Positions 24,401 to 34,200 of a DNA stretch of 64,000 nt are shown in pieces. The stretch comes from a virus, in the IMG/VR virus record IMGVR_UViG_3300044730_000313, positions 1 through 64,000 of that record, one strand, 5' to 3'. The position numbers were made by a program, and so were the translations under genes. The notes under the pieces were generated by a model. It was not told where the DNA came from and ran no database searches. It saw nothing but the letters and a program-made list of their open reading frames with translations. How positions within the stretch are numbered: the first letter of the stretch is position 1; each line of letters opens with the position of its first letter.

Positions 24401-27400
24401 CTTGCAGATTGCAGGCTTCCGCCAACTATTGCTGAAAAGTTTCCACAAGCACTTAAATATTGACCACCTCCTGCAAATGAACCTTGTCCACCTGCTAAGT
24501 TAGTAAAACCACCAACTGCTGTACTTCTATATCCGCTTGCACTATTACTTTGCCCTCCTAAAGCTGCACTGTAACTACCTGCTGAAGCATTACCTACACC
24601 ACACCTAACCGAAGAACATGTTCCTCCACCAAGAATAATAACAGCAGAAGAACCTACATTTATACCACTAGTGCCACTGGTACCTGACGTTCCAGATGTA
24701 CCACTTGATCCACTAGTGCCTGATGTACCTGAAGATCCAGCTGTACCAGAGGTACCTGTTGTACCACTAGTCCCTGTTGTTCCTGAGGTGCCTGATGTAC
24801 CGTTTACACCACTGGTCCCAGATGTACCTGATGACCCAGAGGTGCCACTAGACCCACTAGTGCCACTAGTTCCTGGAGATCCGTTAGTACCACTTGAACC
24901 TGCTGTTCCACTTGTTCCACTGCTACCAGCTGTGCCTGAGCTACCGCTAGTTCCTGATGATCCAGAAGTGCCTGACGTACCATTAGTACCGTTTATACCA
25001 CTTGTACCACTGCTACCAGAGGTGCCACTAGTTCCAGACGTACCTGTTGTACCGCTGGTGCCACTAGTTCCTGTTGTACCACTACTTCCTGCTGTACCGC
25101 TAGACCCAGAGGTTCCAGATGTACCTGGACTACCTGCTGTACCACTAGTGCCAGAAGATCCTGAAGATCCAGAACTTCCACTTGAGCCACTTGTACCACC
25201 ACTACCGTCTGTACCTGATGTGCCAGACGTGCCTGATGAACCAGAGCTACCACTGGTGCCTGAGCTTCCAGAGGTTGCACTTGTACCAGAGGTACCAGAC
25301 GTACCTGTGGTTCCAGAGGTACCTGTAGTTCCACTAGTTCCTGCAGTGCCACTTGTACCACTTGATCCACTAACACCAGAGGTTCCAGATGAACCTGATG
25401 TACCTGTCGTACCAGATGTACCTGATGTAGAAGATGATCCAGAGGACCCTGAACTACCACTAGTTCCTGATGTACCTGAAGGAGGGGTGAATGTGGTTTG
25501 TGCGTATGAGTAGTTACTTGTTCCTTCTGTATAGAATGTAATGTTTTGACTTCCGCCTCCTGTGTGCTCAGCATAGATTTGGCAATAGAGCCTGTCTGTA
25601 GTGAGCATTGCTGTTTGAGGTAGGAACAGGTCTGTAAAGAACTCCTTGATGGTATTGGTGGTCATCACCTCAGTGTCAAGGTTGGTGGTTCCTAAGGAAA
25701 CCACGCTTCCACCTGTGGAGTCACATTTGTAAAGCTCCACATCCACCTTCATGCTAACATTAGCATTTATTGAGAAGTGTGTAACCCATGCCCAAAGTCC
25801 TGAAGGTAAACTTATTACGCCTGGAACATTTGAGTCAGTGGCAAATGTAGCAATTAGTGTTCTGGTGCTACCAGCAACACTTGTCACCACTGTTTGTTCT
25901 GCACCACCTGTAGGTGTACCAGACCATTGCTTATATGTAGGAGTGCCTATTGCACTACTAGTGTTTAATGATTGGTTTAGATAGTATACAAGTCCTCCAG
26001 ATACACCGTTTTGACCTGAGGAGCCCGATGTTCCAGATGTGCCTGAAGTACCAGTTGTTCCTGAAGAACCACTAGTTCCACTGGACCCAGAACTTCCAGA
26101 GCTTCCAGAGCTTCCGCTAGTACCACTTGTTCCAGATGTACCACTGGTTCCTCCAGAACCATCCGTACCACTAGAACCAGAGGTTCCACTTGTTCCAGAA
26201 GATCCTGAGCTTCCAGACGATCCACTTGTTGCACTTGTTCCACTTGTGCCTGATGTTCCTCCAGATCCATCAGTACCGCTTGAGCCTGATGTACCTGAAG
26301 TGGCAGAAGTACCTGATGTTCCACTCGTTCCCCCTGTTCCATCTGTACCAGATGTTCCAGAAGTGCCTGAGGTTCCACTAGTTGCAGAGGTTCCTGAGGT
26401 ACCTGTTGTACCTGAAGTTCCTGACGTTGCACTAGTTCCACTACTTCCTGACGTTCCAGATGTACCGCTTGTACCTCCAGATCCATCAGTTCCAGAGCTA
26501 CCAGATGTTCCACTGGTTCCACTAGACCCACTGGTCCCTGTAGTGCCACTTGTTCCACTAGTTGCTGACGTACCAGAAGTACCAGATGTACCTCCTGTTC
26601 CGTCTGTAGCGCTAGTACCTGATGTACCACTTGTAGCTGATGTACCCGATGTACCTGATGTTCCACCAGTACCATCAGTGGCTGATGTTCCAGACGTACC
26701 ACTGGTGCCAGAAGTGCCTGTAGAACCTGAGGTACCAGATGTGCCCGTAGTACCGCTAGTCCCAGATGTTGCACTGGTTCCTGAAGTTCCCGTAGTACCA
26801 CTGGTGGCAGAGGTTCCTGACGTACCTGATGTTCCTGTTGTGCCTGATGTGCCAGAAGTTCCACTTGTACCACCAGTACCATCTGTTGCAGATGTACCAG
26901 AAGTACCCGTAGTGCCTGATGTGCCACTTGTTCCTGCTGTCCCACTTGATCCAGAAGAACCACTTGTTCCTGTTGTACCAGAGGTTCCCGTAGTTCCAGA
27001 GGTTCCACTTGTACCTGTAGTTCCAGACGTACCAGAGGTCCCACTAGTACCGCTGGTTCCTGATGTACCCCCTGAACCATCTGTTCCTGATGTTCCAGAT
27101 GTCCCCGTGGTACCTGAAGTTCCAGTGGTGCCTGACGTGCCTGACGTACCACTAGTTCCAGAGGTACCAGTAGTGCCAGAAGTACCTGTGGTACCTGATG
27201 TTCCTGTGGTTCCACTGGTCCCGCTGGTACCACTTGTACCAGAGGTTCCAGAGCTACCTGATAGGTCACCAGCAAGGGCTGCCTCTATCTTCTCAAGAGC
27301 TATCTGAAGGTTGTCATTTGTATTAATCTTTGTGTAGACCAGGTTGGGTCCTTCATAGAACACACAGGTGGCGTTCAATATAATAGGACAAGGATTGGCT

Positions 27401-27750
27401 CCACAAATAACAGGAGAATTACAGTTCCCTAGGAAATTACTAATTTGACTGTTATTAGAAACAAGTTTCTGCACAAAGGGAATTCCTTCATTAGAAGTTC
27501 CTGAGGACTCAGTCATAATCACTCTAGGAGCCATTGTAAATGTAGAAGGGGTTTCTGAACCCTTGGCAGACATTAGCTTCTTTAAAAACGGTACCTTTTC
27601 TGTACTAGGTTCTTCTGAAGACTTAGGGGCAGGTGCTGTCACCCTAGGTGCACTCTTAGGATTATGAATGAATATAGCAGGCGTAGATTGCCCTGAAGTT
27701 CCAGAGGAACCAGAGCTTCCATAACCTAGTATAGAAGGTAGTACGTTCAT
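18490..27750 (-). CDS. Giant tail fibre: collagen-like, beta-roll repeats, S74 chaperone
   Basis: This 3086-residue protein has: an N-terminal part (1 to about 163) including CVFYEGPNL; a collagen-like Gly-Thr/Ser stalk (about 164-577); a beta-rich domain of about 170 residues; a second collagen-like stalk (about 755-1028); roughly 1900 residues of 15-residue repeats of the type NTASGNCSFVGGGQG, like YadA-type beta-roll heads; and a C-terminal S74 intramolecular chaperone with Ser2998 in SDERLKN, IGYSAQNIKEVLPNAV and a short final coiled coil. S74 proteins cut themselves at this Ser after helping trimer folding, which would release the last 88 residues or so. The repeats hold many Cys, unusual for a phage fibre. 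The Ser/Thr content makes it a likely O-glycosylation target. It is probably the main host-binding fibre. Confidence 0.88.
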   Translation of the reverse strand: MNVLPSILGYGSSGSSGTSGQSTPAIFIHNPKSAPRVTAPAPKSSEEPSTEKVPFLKKLMSAKGSETPSTFTMAPRVIMTESSGTSNEGIPFVQKLVSNNSQISNFLGNCNSPVICGANPCPIILNATCVFYEGPNLVYTKINTNDNLQIALEKIEAALAGDLSGSSGTSGTSGTSGTSGTTGTSGTTGTSGTTGTSGTSGTSGTSGTTGTSGTTGTSGTSGTDGSGGTSGTSGTSGTSGTSGTTGTSGTSGTTGTSGTTGTSGSSGSSGTAGTSGTSGTTGTSGTSATDGTGGTSGTSGTSGTTGTSGTSGTSATSGTTGTSGTSATSGTSGTTGTSGTSGSTGTSGTSGTSGTSATDGTGGTSGTSGTSATSGTSGTSATDGTGGTSGTSGTSATSGTSGTTGTSGSSGTSGTSGSSGTDGSGGTSGTSGTSGSSGTSATSGTSGTTGTSGTSATSGTSGTSGTSGTDGTGGTSGTSGTSATSGTSGSSGTDGSGGTSGTSGTSATSGSSGSSGSSGTSGTSGSSGTDGSGGTSGTSGTSGTSGSSGSSGSSGSSGTSGSSGTTGTSGTSGTSGSSGQNGVSGGLVYYLNQSLNTSSAIGTPTYKQWSGTPTGGAEQTVVTSVAGSTRTLIATFATDSNVPGVISLPSGLWAWVTHFSINANVSMKVDVELYKCDSTGGSVVSLGTTNLDTEVMTTNTIKEFFTDLFLPQTAMLTTDRLYCQIYAEHTGGGSQNITFYTEGTSNYSYAQTTFTPPSGTSGTSGSSGSSGSSSTSGTSGTTGTSGSSGTSGVSGSSGTSGTAGTSGTTGTSGTTGTSGTSGTSATSGSSGTSGSSGSSGTSGTSGTDGSGGTSGSSGSSGSSGSSGTSGTAGSPGTSGTSGSSGTAGSSGTTGTSGTSGTTGTSGTSGTSGSSGTSGINGTNGTSGTSGSSGTSGSSGTAGSSGTSGTAGSSGTNGSPGTSGTSGSSGTSGSSGTSGTSGVNGTSGTSGTTGTSGTTGTSGTAGSSGTSGTSGSSGTSGTSGTSGTSGINVGSSAVIILGGGTCSSVRCGVGNASAGSYSAALGGQSNSASGYRSTAVGGFTNLAGGQGSFAGGGQYLSACGNFSAIVGGSLQSASGYISFIGGGYGNTASGSISVLGGGNVNTASGGQSFIGAGQTNTASGYRSVIGGGVVNVASGPHDVVVGGCYNRATSSAESFIGGGCFNYISTGVWQTLVGGICNCITSGGYNFIGGGYRNCLITSASESAIVVGGNNSVSNSYSAILAGSNNVVSGKCASLAGGRTNTASGAFSFVGAGCNNLASGTTAGVLSGRGNLSSGSWSSISGGYNNTAGGNESHVGGGNANSASGCMAFIGAGFANGASGLRSGVGSGQCNTASGNCSFIGGGQANTASAGYAFVGGGIVNTASGAFATVAGGNAGGASGTASTVAGGISNTASGNCSFVGGGQGNTASGGHSTIGGGCCNIASCFVSTVSGGRANSSSGGYSFVGGGLLNCATANGGSTVSGGYLNLVDGTGAAMVGGCANRVNAINGFIGGGNCNRAINSTSGCLAFGAVVVGGVGNNTTGGSWSLASCAFTVAPTVCNAGQYSFIGGGFQNRATGNFSSVGGGQSNTASGTRGTIAGGESNLATNNFSVVAGGQNNTASGVYSVAGGGYFNTVSGTYAFLGAGSINGVAGNCAALVGGKANAASGNISFVGGGCTNTASGANSSVVGGCNNTASGNTSTVLGGRGNSTSTACNSISGGYGNIIVASTGRSSIVGGSANCIAGSGLAFIGGGYNNTVSCNYYGTIVGGVSNTTSAWANFIGAGQGNSVSGGCAAVVGGFGNVASGGASAVGGGRTNTASSTYSTVAGGLTNTASGYITTVSGGCSNTASGSRATVTGGQANTASGNYATVGGRSNTGSASFTTVFGVNSTASGYISTISGGNANQTTCCYATVGGGLLNCATHGYSTVSGGYNSRAVGCFSFVGGGYNNCASGFRAAVVGGSGNTASSSGWSFVGGGSSNTASGGYFPTVAGGASNTASGGRSIVGGGDSNTSSGYRAAVLGGQSNTASGNCSIVVGGYSNLSSSGYAAIVGGVGICSTASGTFVGGGYYNAATCGYSAVAGGQQNTASGRYSFVGAGLCNNASGDMSVVGGGSWNKICSPTATCCVTGATIAGGIGNNTTGGTWNAYGVPTVNPTVCTAGIYSTIGGGFQNRAAGDRSTVTGGNSNVASGLFSTVAGGNSNVASGVTSAIGGGGDNVASGGYYATIGGGYNSTASGTNSTISGGYQNTASGATSVVSGGRANIASGACSFVGGGCLNTASGSYVSTVVGGTGNQASNGYSFVGGGYYNCAPGYVGAVVGGDNNKALGAYSFVGGGRNHTSSGYGSTVGGGVANTASGTSSTVAGGESNTVSNNFAVIAGGQTNTATGGYEFIGSGSNNYSTAGVRNVIGGGQQNRICGTSSGCNVIGGGFQNCITTGFVNSIGGGYNNRIVGGSYHVIAGGYSNQISSATEGGILTGGANTVSGNYSVVVGGQSNTASSICAAVVGGRSNTASGGWSFVGGGQSNTASSSRASVVGGINNTSSGGCSFIGGGESNLSSGSRSFVGGGTGNTASGNYATVVGGGASNVSSGVYTFIGGGDSNTSNSGRSVVAGGYNSTASGAYAFIGGGYQNIASGGYGTISGGYRNEATGNNGSTVGGGILNCSTAARSTVGGGQQNVASGACSTVSGGKFNKSLGSDSFVGGGSANCASADQTTVAGGINNCATVRRATVGGGTTNTASNYYATVAGGYVNSAIGYASSISGGYRNVVQGNNATIGGGICNILCSTVCSLCTAGATVAGGVGNNTVGGTWNAAGGTYSVAATCFVAAGCLSFIGGGCQNRATGACSTIGGGILNLGSGIQSVIGGGAANTASGLGSTISGGALNTTSSYCSTVGGGSYNTASAIASGVFSGCANTASGGCSSVLGGCGNTISGTAGGGGGCNISGSCGCTFYWNNFCATSCMWAVAYFETSDERLKNVHCRVSSSDCVSPIYYNWKEGDPSVINIGYSAQNIKEVLPNAVKTDERGYYNVDYHQVHIYKMTKLEERIAQLEDIIKKLTP
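18880..24640 (-). repeat. About 125 coding repeats of a 15-residue beta-roll unit
   Basis: Within the fibre gene the motif ASGxxSxVxGGxxNT recurs about every 45 bases (the count comes from span divided by 45). The DNA copies differ, so conservation is at protein level. Recombination between copies could easily change the length. Boundaries are approximate. Confidence 0.75.
24665..25485 (-). repeat. Collagen-like coding repeat, second stalk
   Basis: A roughly 270-residue stretch of Gly-Thr-Ser, Gly-Ser-Ser and Gly-Thr-Thr triplets with very little Pro. Gly at every third residue predicts a triple-helical, collagen-like stalk. Codons are mixed. Boundaries are approximate. Confidence 0.75.
26020..27260 (-). 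repeat. Collagen-like coding repeat, first stalk
   Basis: About 413 residues of Gly-x-y triplets dominated by Gly-Thr-Ser, with periodic Asp-Gly-(Ser/Thr)-Gly-Gly interruptions that may kink the stalk. The high Ser/Thr density makes it a strong acceptor candidate for O-glycosylation. Boundaries are approximate. Confidence 0.75.
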
Positions 27751-27758
27751 GTCTTAAA

Positions 27759-28154
27759 TTAATGTACGATTTTCAGAACATCTCCTGTGCGGTAAACCTG
27801 ACCAGCAAGCAAACCACCAGCAATAGCAGCAGCATTATCAGTGTATTGGGGGGCTCCTGTATAAGGAACAGAAAGCACAATCCTCCAATCCAGAGCACCT
27901 GTGCCTGTTGTTTGGGCATAATAAAGGGTTCTGGGTGCAGTGGTTCTTACAAAAAGCTGTCCTAAATAGATGGCAGCAGCTGTGGGAGCCCCACTTCCTG
28001 TTACAGGAACGAGGTTGTCATTCACCTTACCTAACGCAACCTCCAGAGAATCAAGGGGATTGACGTCAATATTGGTAAGATAGGGGCCATTATAGAGCAC
28101 GCACAAAGCGTTCTCAAATGTGGCACAGGTTGGGCAAATTGCAGCGGTTCTCAT
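27759..28154 (-). CDS. Small appendage protein sharing the fibre's CVxYxGP module
   Basis: The 131-residue protein has CPTCATFENALCVLYNGPYL followed by DSLEVALGKVNDNL, which parallels a segment near the start of the 3086-residue fibre (ATCVFYEGPNL, then LQIALEKIEAAL). The shared piece is probably a virion-attachment or oligomerisation module. The C-terminal half is beta-rich (FVRTTAPRTLYYAQTTGTG) and ends YRTGDVLKIVH. It is read just before the fibre gene, eight bases upstream. Bases 28155-28230 hold a short repeat but no gene. Confidence 0.72.
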   Translation of the reverse strand: MRTAAICPTCATFENALCVLYNGPYLTNIDVNPLDSLEVALGKVNDNLVPVTGSGAPTAAAIYLGQLFVRTTAPRTLYYAQTTGTGALDWRIVLSVPYTGAPQYTDNAAAIAGGLLAGQVYRTGDVLKIVH

Positions 28155-28210
28155 AGCGAGCGAAATTAGTTATTAGTTATTAATATTCAATGAGTTAAAA
28201 TAAAAATACA

Positions 28211-28225
28211 GCATAATATAGCAAT
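28211..28225. repeat. Copy of a 15-base intergenic repeat
   Basis: GCATAATATAGCAAT occurs here and, identically, at 8813-8827, both in short non-coding gaps. The match continues as NAC. Its role is unknown; a shared protein-binding or processing site is possible. Confidence 0.4.
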
Positions 28226-28230
28226 CACAT

Positions 28231-31200
28231 CTATCTTATTCCTGACTGGGAAGGCATTCTAATACCAAGGTCCTTAGCTAGGTCAGGAGATCCAAGAGGA
28301 AGAAGCTGTGCTCCCTGGCTGGTGATAGGAAAAGACTTCATCAAATACTTGATTACGTAGTTCTCTTCTACTAGTTCCTCATCTCCTATACTCATTCCAT
28401 ACATCTCCTTTGAGAAGTTGAACAGGGTTTTCTTGTAGTTGTCTAATAGGCTTATAGATGGGAATACACCCTGACCTACCAGGTCAAGTATGTTAGTGGG
28501 ATTATAGAAGTAGGCAATCTCATCAGAAAGTTTGTCAGTTATTCTGAGCATATACTTCCATCTGTTTCTTACGAGTGGATCTTCGTCTTCATCAGGCATG
28601 TTTGCCTTAAGTCCAAAGTAGATGGACAGTAGTCCTATGAATATAAGTACGTCTAAAAGCTGGTTCTTTACATTCATCCTCACTAAGTCAACAAATTGAT
28701 CCTCAGTCATTTCCAGCTCTTTGCCAGTGTCCTGCTCATAATCTCTCTTCTTTGCTTCATAAAGCTTACGTATCTGTTGAACAAACTTATCATCGTTTCC
28801 AAGAAGAGCGCTTTTTAAGCTGTCTACAGCACCAAGAAAATCTGTAGTTATGAATCTAAACAGCATTCTCATTCTACCCCATTCATAAGCATCTGAGGCA
28901 GAGTTGTATTTAAGGTTACCAAAACGCACATCCACCAGACGGGGAATCCAGTTCTTAAACACCATCACTGAGTTACCGTATATGTTTAAGTTGATGAGAC
29001 GTTTATTAGCTTCAGACATATTACCTAAAGCATCAGCTGTAACCTGTTGCACTTTTCTTCTAAACTCTACAACGCTCTCAGACTTTTGGTCTACACCAGG
29101 AATTACAAATTGCTCTCCTTCAATTTTACCAAGCTTCATTACCCCCTTCTCTTTAACAAGCTTTTTTACATCCTGCTCAAACTTATCAGCTCTAGCTTTT
29201 CTCTCCTCTCTGGTTCCCTCGTACATCTTGTTAAGGTATTCAGGCTGTTGTCTGAGGTATTCTCTAACGTTAACTATCTGATTATCAACCACTATGCTAT
29301 TATTAAGGAAGGCATAGAAGTTAACAGCTTGTACAGCACGATCAGATTGTCTCATTAATATCATAAGCCAGTCCTGTATACTCTCCTGACTTATTCTACT
29401 CATAGACAAACTCTTGGCCAAATCTCTGTTGTAGTTTTCTATGAAAGGCATAAAGAAATTCTTAGCTGCTATAAACTTCTTAGCATCCTCTCCCCCTAGC
29501 TTATTCCATAGTAAGCTAGCTTCAGCTTTTACAAAGTCTGTTTTGGTAAAATACCTACCTGAATTAATCAAAGACTGGGTGGTACCACCAAATAAGTTGG
29601 ACATGGAGGATGTAAAGTTGAAGCCCAACGCTTGTAGTTGGAAGTTGGTATTCAAGGTGTCAATAGCCTTGTTCATACTAAACTGTCTTCCAATAAGTCC
29701 TTCTCCAGGTATAAGCTTGAAACCTAATGTTTTATTTATCTTTTCTACCACCGTACCAACGTTACCAAGAACAGCATCAAATGTATCACTTTGAATATAC
29801 TTCTGTTGATAGATGATTGCCTTGGTCATGCTTTCTATGATTTGAGCATTCTCATTGTTGTTGGGGTTATATTGGATTTCTCCATTCTTGTATTCTGTCT
29901 TTCCCCAGTAGGTAGTAGCAATAGATCTCTTGTTTTTTTCAAGTCTGTTTAACGCAGCCACCTGATCTTCAATCTGAGATAGGTATTTATATCTAAGAGC
30001 AAACTCATTGTACAAAGCCATTGTACGGAACAAGTCTGTACTAATATCATCTTCTAGCTCCTTAGTAAAGTAAATGGGCACCTTGTCTATCAGTTCACCA
30101 CTAATAGGGTCACGCTGTCCATATCCCACATCACCCTCATCAATGGATATATCTCTAAGGAACTGTTGTCCTATACTTATTTTACCCCCCAAGACCAGTT
30201 GTTCTGTGAGTCCTTTTCTCACCCAGGGTAGAAACACCCTAGACTGTTTTGCATTAATGTACCCAAGGTCTCTGTACAATTCGTTTCTCTCACGGATGTA
30301 GTTGTAGAAATCAATAGCTGGCTGGTTGATAAACTTACCAGAAGCATCCTTTTTTGTAAGCTCTTTCCATTCTTTGGATTCCCAGTTTTCTCTTTTTGGG
30401 AACAGCTTTACATCATCGTACAACAACCATCCTACAGACTGCTCTGTGCTAACGTTATAAAGTTCTTTTGCTTTCTTCAGTTCATTTTTAATCTGATTAG
30501 CAATCTCTTCCTCCGTACCAATACGAGGCTTATCAAATATGCGTGTCTCTTCCTCACTTAGTTTATTGCGTAAGTGTTCAGCGTAAGCAGCCTTATCTAC
30601 ATTATCTCTAATCCAAGCATAGTTCTTTTCATCTACAGCTCGTCTAAGTTTAGAATAAAACTGAGGATCAAACTCATCAATTAGTTCGTTCTTATCCTTG
30701 ATAGCACGTTGATAACGTTCCTCAATCTTAGCCACCTCCTGTTTGTATGACTCTTCACTAAGCTCAGGTTTCATTTTGTTGAGCTCATCCATCTCAATCT
30801 TCTTACGAGCATCAGCTTCCTTCTGATATGAATCAGCTTTCTTTCTAATGATGTCAAAGTAGTTCTTGGAGGTGAGTCCTTTTCCTTTAGCCCAAGCATC
30901 ATATCTTCTTTTTATCTCAAAAAGCTTTCTGCTTTCTGCAGCTGTGTCCTGACCTGCATAAGTAAATGCACGGTCAGCTTTTCTAAATAGAACACTAGCA
31001 GATTTAAGCTGTAGGGTGGCTGTAGTACCAAACCATTTACTTAGTAATGTTACAGGCTTTTCTCCTTCTTTAATTCCCTTCACCTTTTCAGACACTGCAA
31101 TAAAGTCATTGGTAAAGTTTTTATCAAGACGCAACAATTGAGCTCTTAATTTAGCAGCCTCAGCACTAACCTTAGAAATTTCGTCTCTAGTGTTTTCAGC

Positions 31201-34200
31201 ATCCTTACTAAGCTCACCTGTAAACAAGAAGTCAAGATCTGTGGATAAATCAGCATACGTGTCTAATGCTTCTAGTCCATCTCCTATTTCTTTTGTAAAT
31301 TCACTACGATCGTCTTCTGTAAAACTCATTGGGTCTTTACCCTTGAACTTCTCATCAAACTTAGTGAATAGATCTTTAATCTGTTTATTGATTACACGAG
31401 CCTGATACACAAGAGACTTAGCATCTCTTCTCATTTGCAAGTGACGTATAGCCTTAAACAGAGAGTTAAGCTGTTCAGCCTTGGTGAGTTTCTCACCAGG
31501 GGTCACCTGTTTTTCAGATATCTTTTTGTATATCTTATTAAGCTTTACTAACAGTTCGTCTAGTTCTTCTTGTCCTGTGGCTTCTTCCTCTAGACCAACA
31601 GGCAATAGGTAGTCTTCCTGAATATTCTTTATATCCACATCTCCAATTCTAATACTAGAAAGACGTGGTAAGATTTCCTTTTTATAGTCAGCCTCTGTAT
31701 ATATAGCCTGAATAGGAATCATCCTAGTTTGGTCAAACTGCTCTTCTTTAATATTATATGCTGACTTTAGGATTAACTTGTACTGGTTCATTTGCGTACG
31801 CCACGCGTTCACCTTATACCAAGGAACATCCTCATACTTGTTTGTATTGAGGTTGATAAACTTCCAGTCAAGTATGTTCACTTTGCCATCTTCTGTAATA
31901 GCCATAAAGTCCACTGTACCAGCAATACCACCTCCCTGTCTTTTAGCATCATATATAACAGTTTCAGCAAGGAACATTGTGTTGGGACCAAACGAATCTA
32001 GACGCTTCTTTAGATTGTCTCTAAGGATGGTGTAATACTTACGATCTTTATCATTTAACTGAGATACATAAGCACTGTCATCCAAAGGCACACGTCTCAT
32101 TAACCCTGTCTTAGGATCAACATACACCTTGAATGCTTCTTCTAAATCAATGTGTCCAGCTGTACCCTTGTCAGCTTTCATAGAATCAATAGCCTTCTGG
32201 AACTCTGAGTCTGTCAGCTTCTTCTCTGTAAACCTGCGCTGATACCAATCATTCACTAGGTCTGTTACACGTTTTGGAACCTTCTTACCATTTACATAAT
32301 ATCCGTCTCCACGTTTTTCAACAGCCATGGAGCCCCTCTTAATGGTGTCAAATATCTGCTGCTGTTTAGATTGCTGCAAGAACACCTCGTTCTCATTAGC
32401 ACGAATGTCATCAGCTGTACCAATATCTTTACCAGAGATGATGTCCATAGCTGCCTGGTCAAACCCACTTCTTGAGAACAGCCCTTTGAGCCATTCCAAT
32501 ATCTGGGCCCACCAGCTTTGCACCTTAGCTAGCTTCTCAGCGCTTTCTTTATTATTTTCATTCTGGTAGATGATAGTTTCAGAAAGCACCTTACCAATAG
32601 CCTCGTCCTTGATTTTCAATACGTTAGGCTTACCATCTTTGGTTTGATAGAGAGGATTGTTGCTATACTCAGCAAATGTATCCTTCAATATCTGATAGCT
32701 ATTAATCTCGCTAAGTAGTTTTTGGTAGAGCTTGGGATTGGTTTGCTTGATGATTTCTACAACAAAGTGCATAGCCTCCTCAGGAAGAGCTCTAGCCTCC
32801 ATACCGTTCACCACCTGGATGAGCTTCTGTGTTACAATGGCTGCAGCGTTAGCATCCATCTGAACACCATTAACAATGATGCTGTCAACATTCTGTGTGC
32901 TAACACCAATGCGCTTAAGGAAGTCCTTAATCATTGCAATGGTTCTAGGGGATGCTGTTGATAGTTCTGTTCCTTTCTTCTGCAAAAGAATAGGCTGTTG
33001 TTCTCTTTCAGGAACTATATCTATCTCGTTCCACTTATTCCCATATTCATCTGTAATCTCTTTTACATTCTGGGCACCATAAATCTTTTTAAGAGTGTTG
33101 GTTACAGTGTTCTCATAGAAGTTGAAGATGGGTTTAAGAGCTCCAAATCCTTCTCTCTCAACTCTTTCAAGTTCTTGTTTTAAAACAGCTATTTCTTTTT
33201 TAGGAAGTTCTTTATTTATTGCAACATTAGCACTTTCTAGAGTTCTATAAGAACCACGCATTTGTTCTTTTGTATCTTTAGTTTGAAGTCTATAATACTT
33301 TCCAGTAGAGTCTTCAACTTCAACCGCTTCAAGATTATCGTTTATTTTGATTTGATCCTCAAGTTCTTTGATCCTCTCTTCTTTCTGTCTTTTAAATTCT
33401 TCTAATGTTGAATGTCCTTCCACCTTACTAGCTGTATTTCCTTTAGGAAATAGTACCTTCTCATATCCTTTTTTAGCTGAGTCTTGAACAATAGATCTGA
33501 TGAAGAAGCTTACCCAATTGTTTCCTTTGTTTAAGAGTTGGAGGAATTGGTTTTCTTTATTTCCTTGTTGTAATCCTTCTACAACACGTCCTTGAGAATG
33601 GTCAAATTGTCTTTTTCCTGCTAATACATCTTTATCTCTACCCTTCTGAAACAAATCAGATTGTACTTCTAGTATTCTACGAGTTTTAGGTGTGGCATAT
33701 TTAGCTTTTCTATATTCTTCTTCTGATATGATTTCTCCATTCTTTTTATGTATAAATCCTTTGCTTAGAGAATACTCTTGTGTATATTTATTACCTGCAT
33801 ATTCAAAATCTTTTTCTTTATTTTGAACACTCATAGCTTGTTTAATAAAAGAAGCATCATCACTTCTAAACCATCCTATACCCTGATCTGTAGCAAACTG
33901 AGCATGTCCTCTGATAGCAGGTGTGATGGCTGGTGTAGCTATCTCATTCTCTGTATAGTTAGTACCACCTGGTACTGTTAGATTGGAATAGTATCGACTA
34001 GGTATGTATATTCTTTCTAAATTAGGAAATGCTCCAGGAGTAACTCTTGCTCCTCCTATGTCAGGTATCATTTCTTCCTCAGAAATATTAATCTCAATAG
34101 CAAAGCTATAATCAGCTAACATATTGGTAACCAATTCCTCACGATCTGTGGTGTTGTATTGCTTGAGAATATCAATCTGCTCTTTAGGTATCTGCAGATC

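Noticed and set aside
18880-24640. Regular short repeats that might be a CRISPR array
   Set aside because: Repeats are about 45 bases, in frame with no spacers, and encode a continuous protein of beta-roll units.
24671-27307. Long plus-strand open frames (24671-25513, 26039-27307) encoding Pro-Val-Pro repeats
   Set aside because: They are the antisense of the collagen-like Gly-Thr-Ser repeats. The repeat structure of the fibre gene creates stop-free frames on the other strand, with no start signals or promoter of their own.
28155-28230. Intrinsic terminator between the 2072-residue and 131-residue genes
   Set aside because: AT-rich with tandem AATAACT copies, but no stem followed by a T-run on the minus strand.
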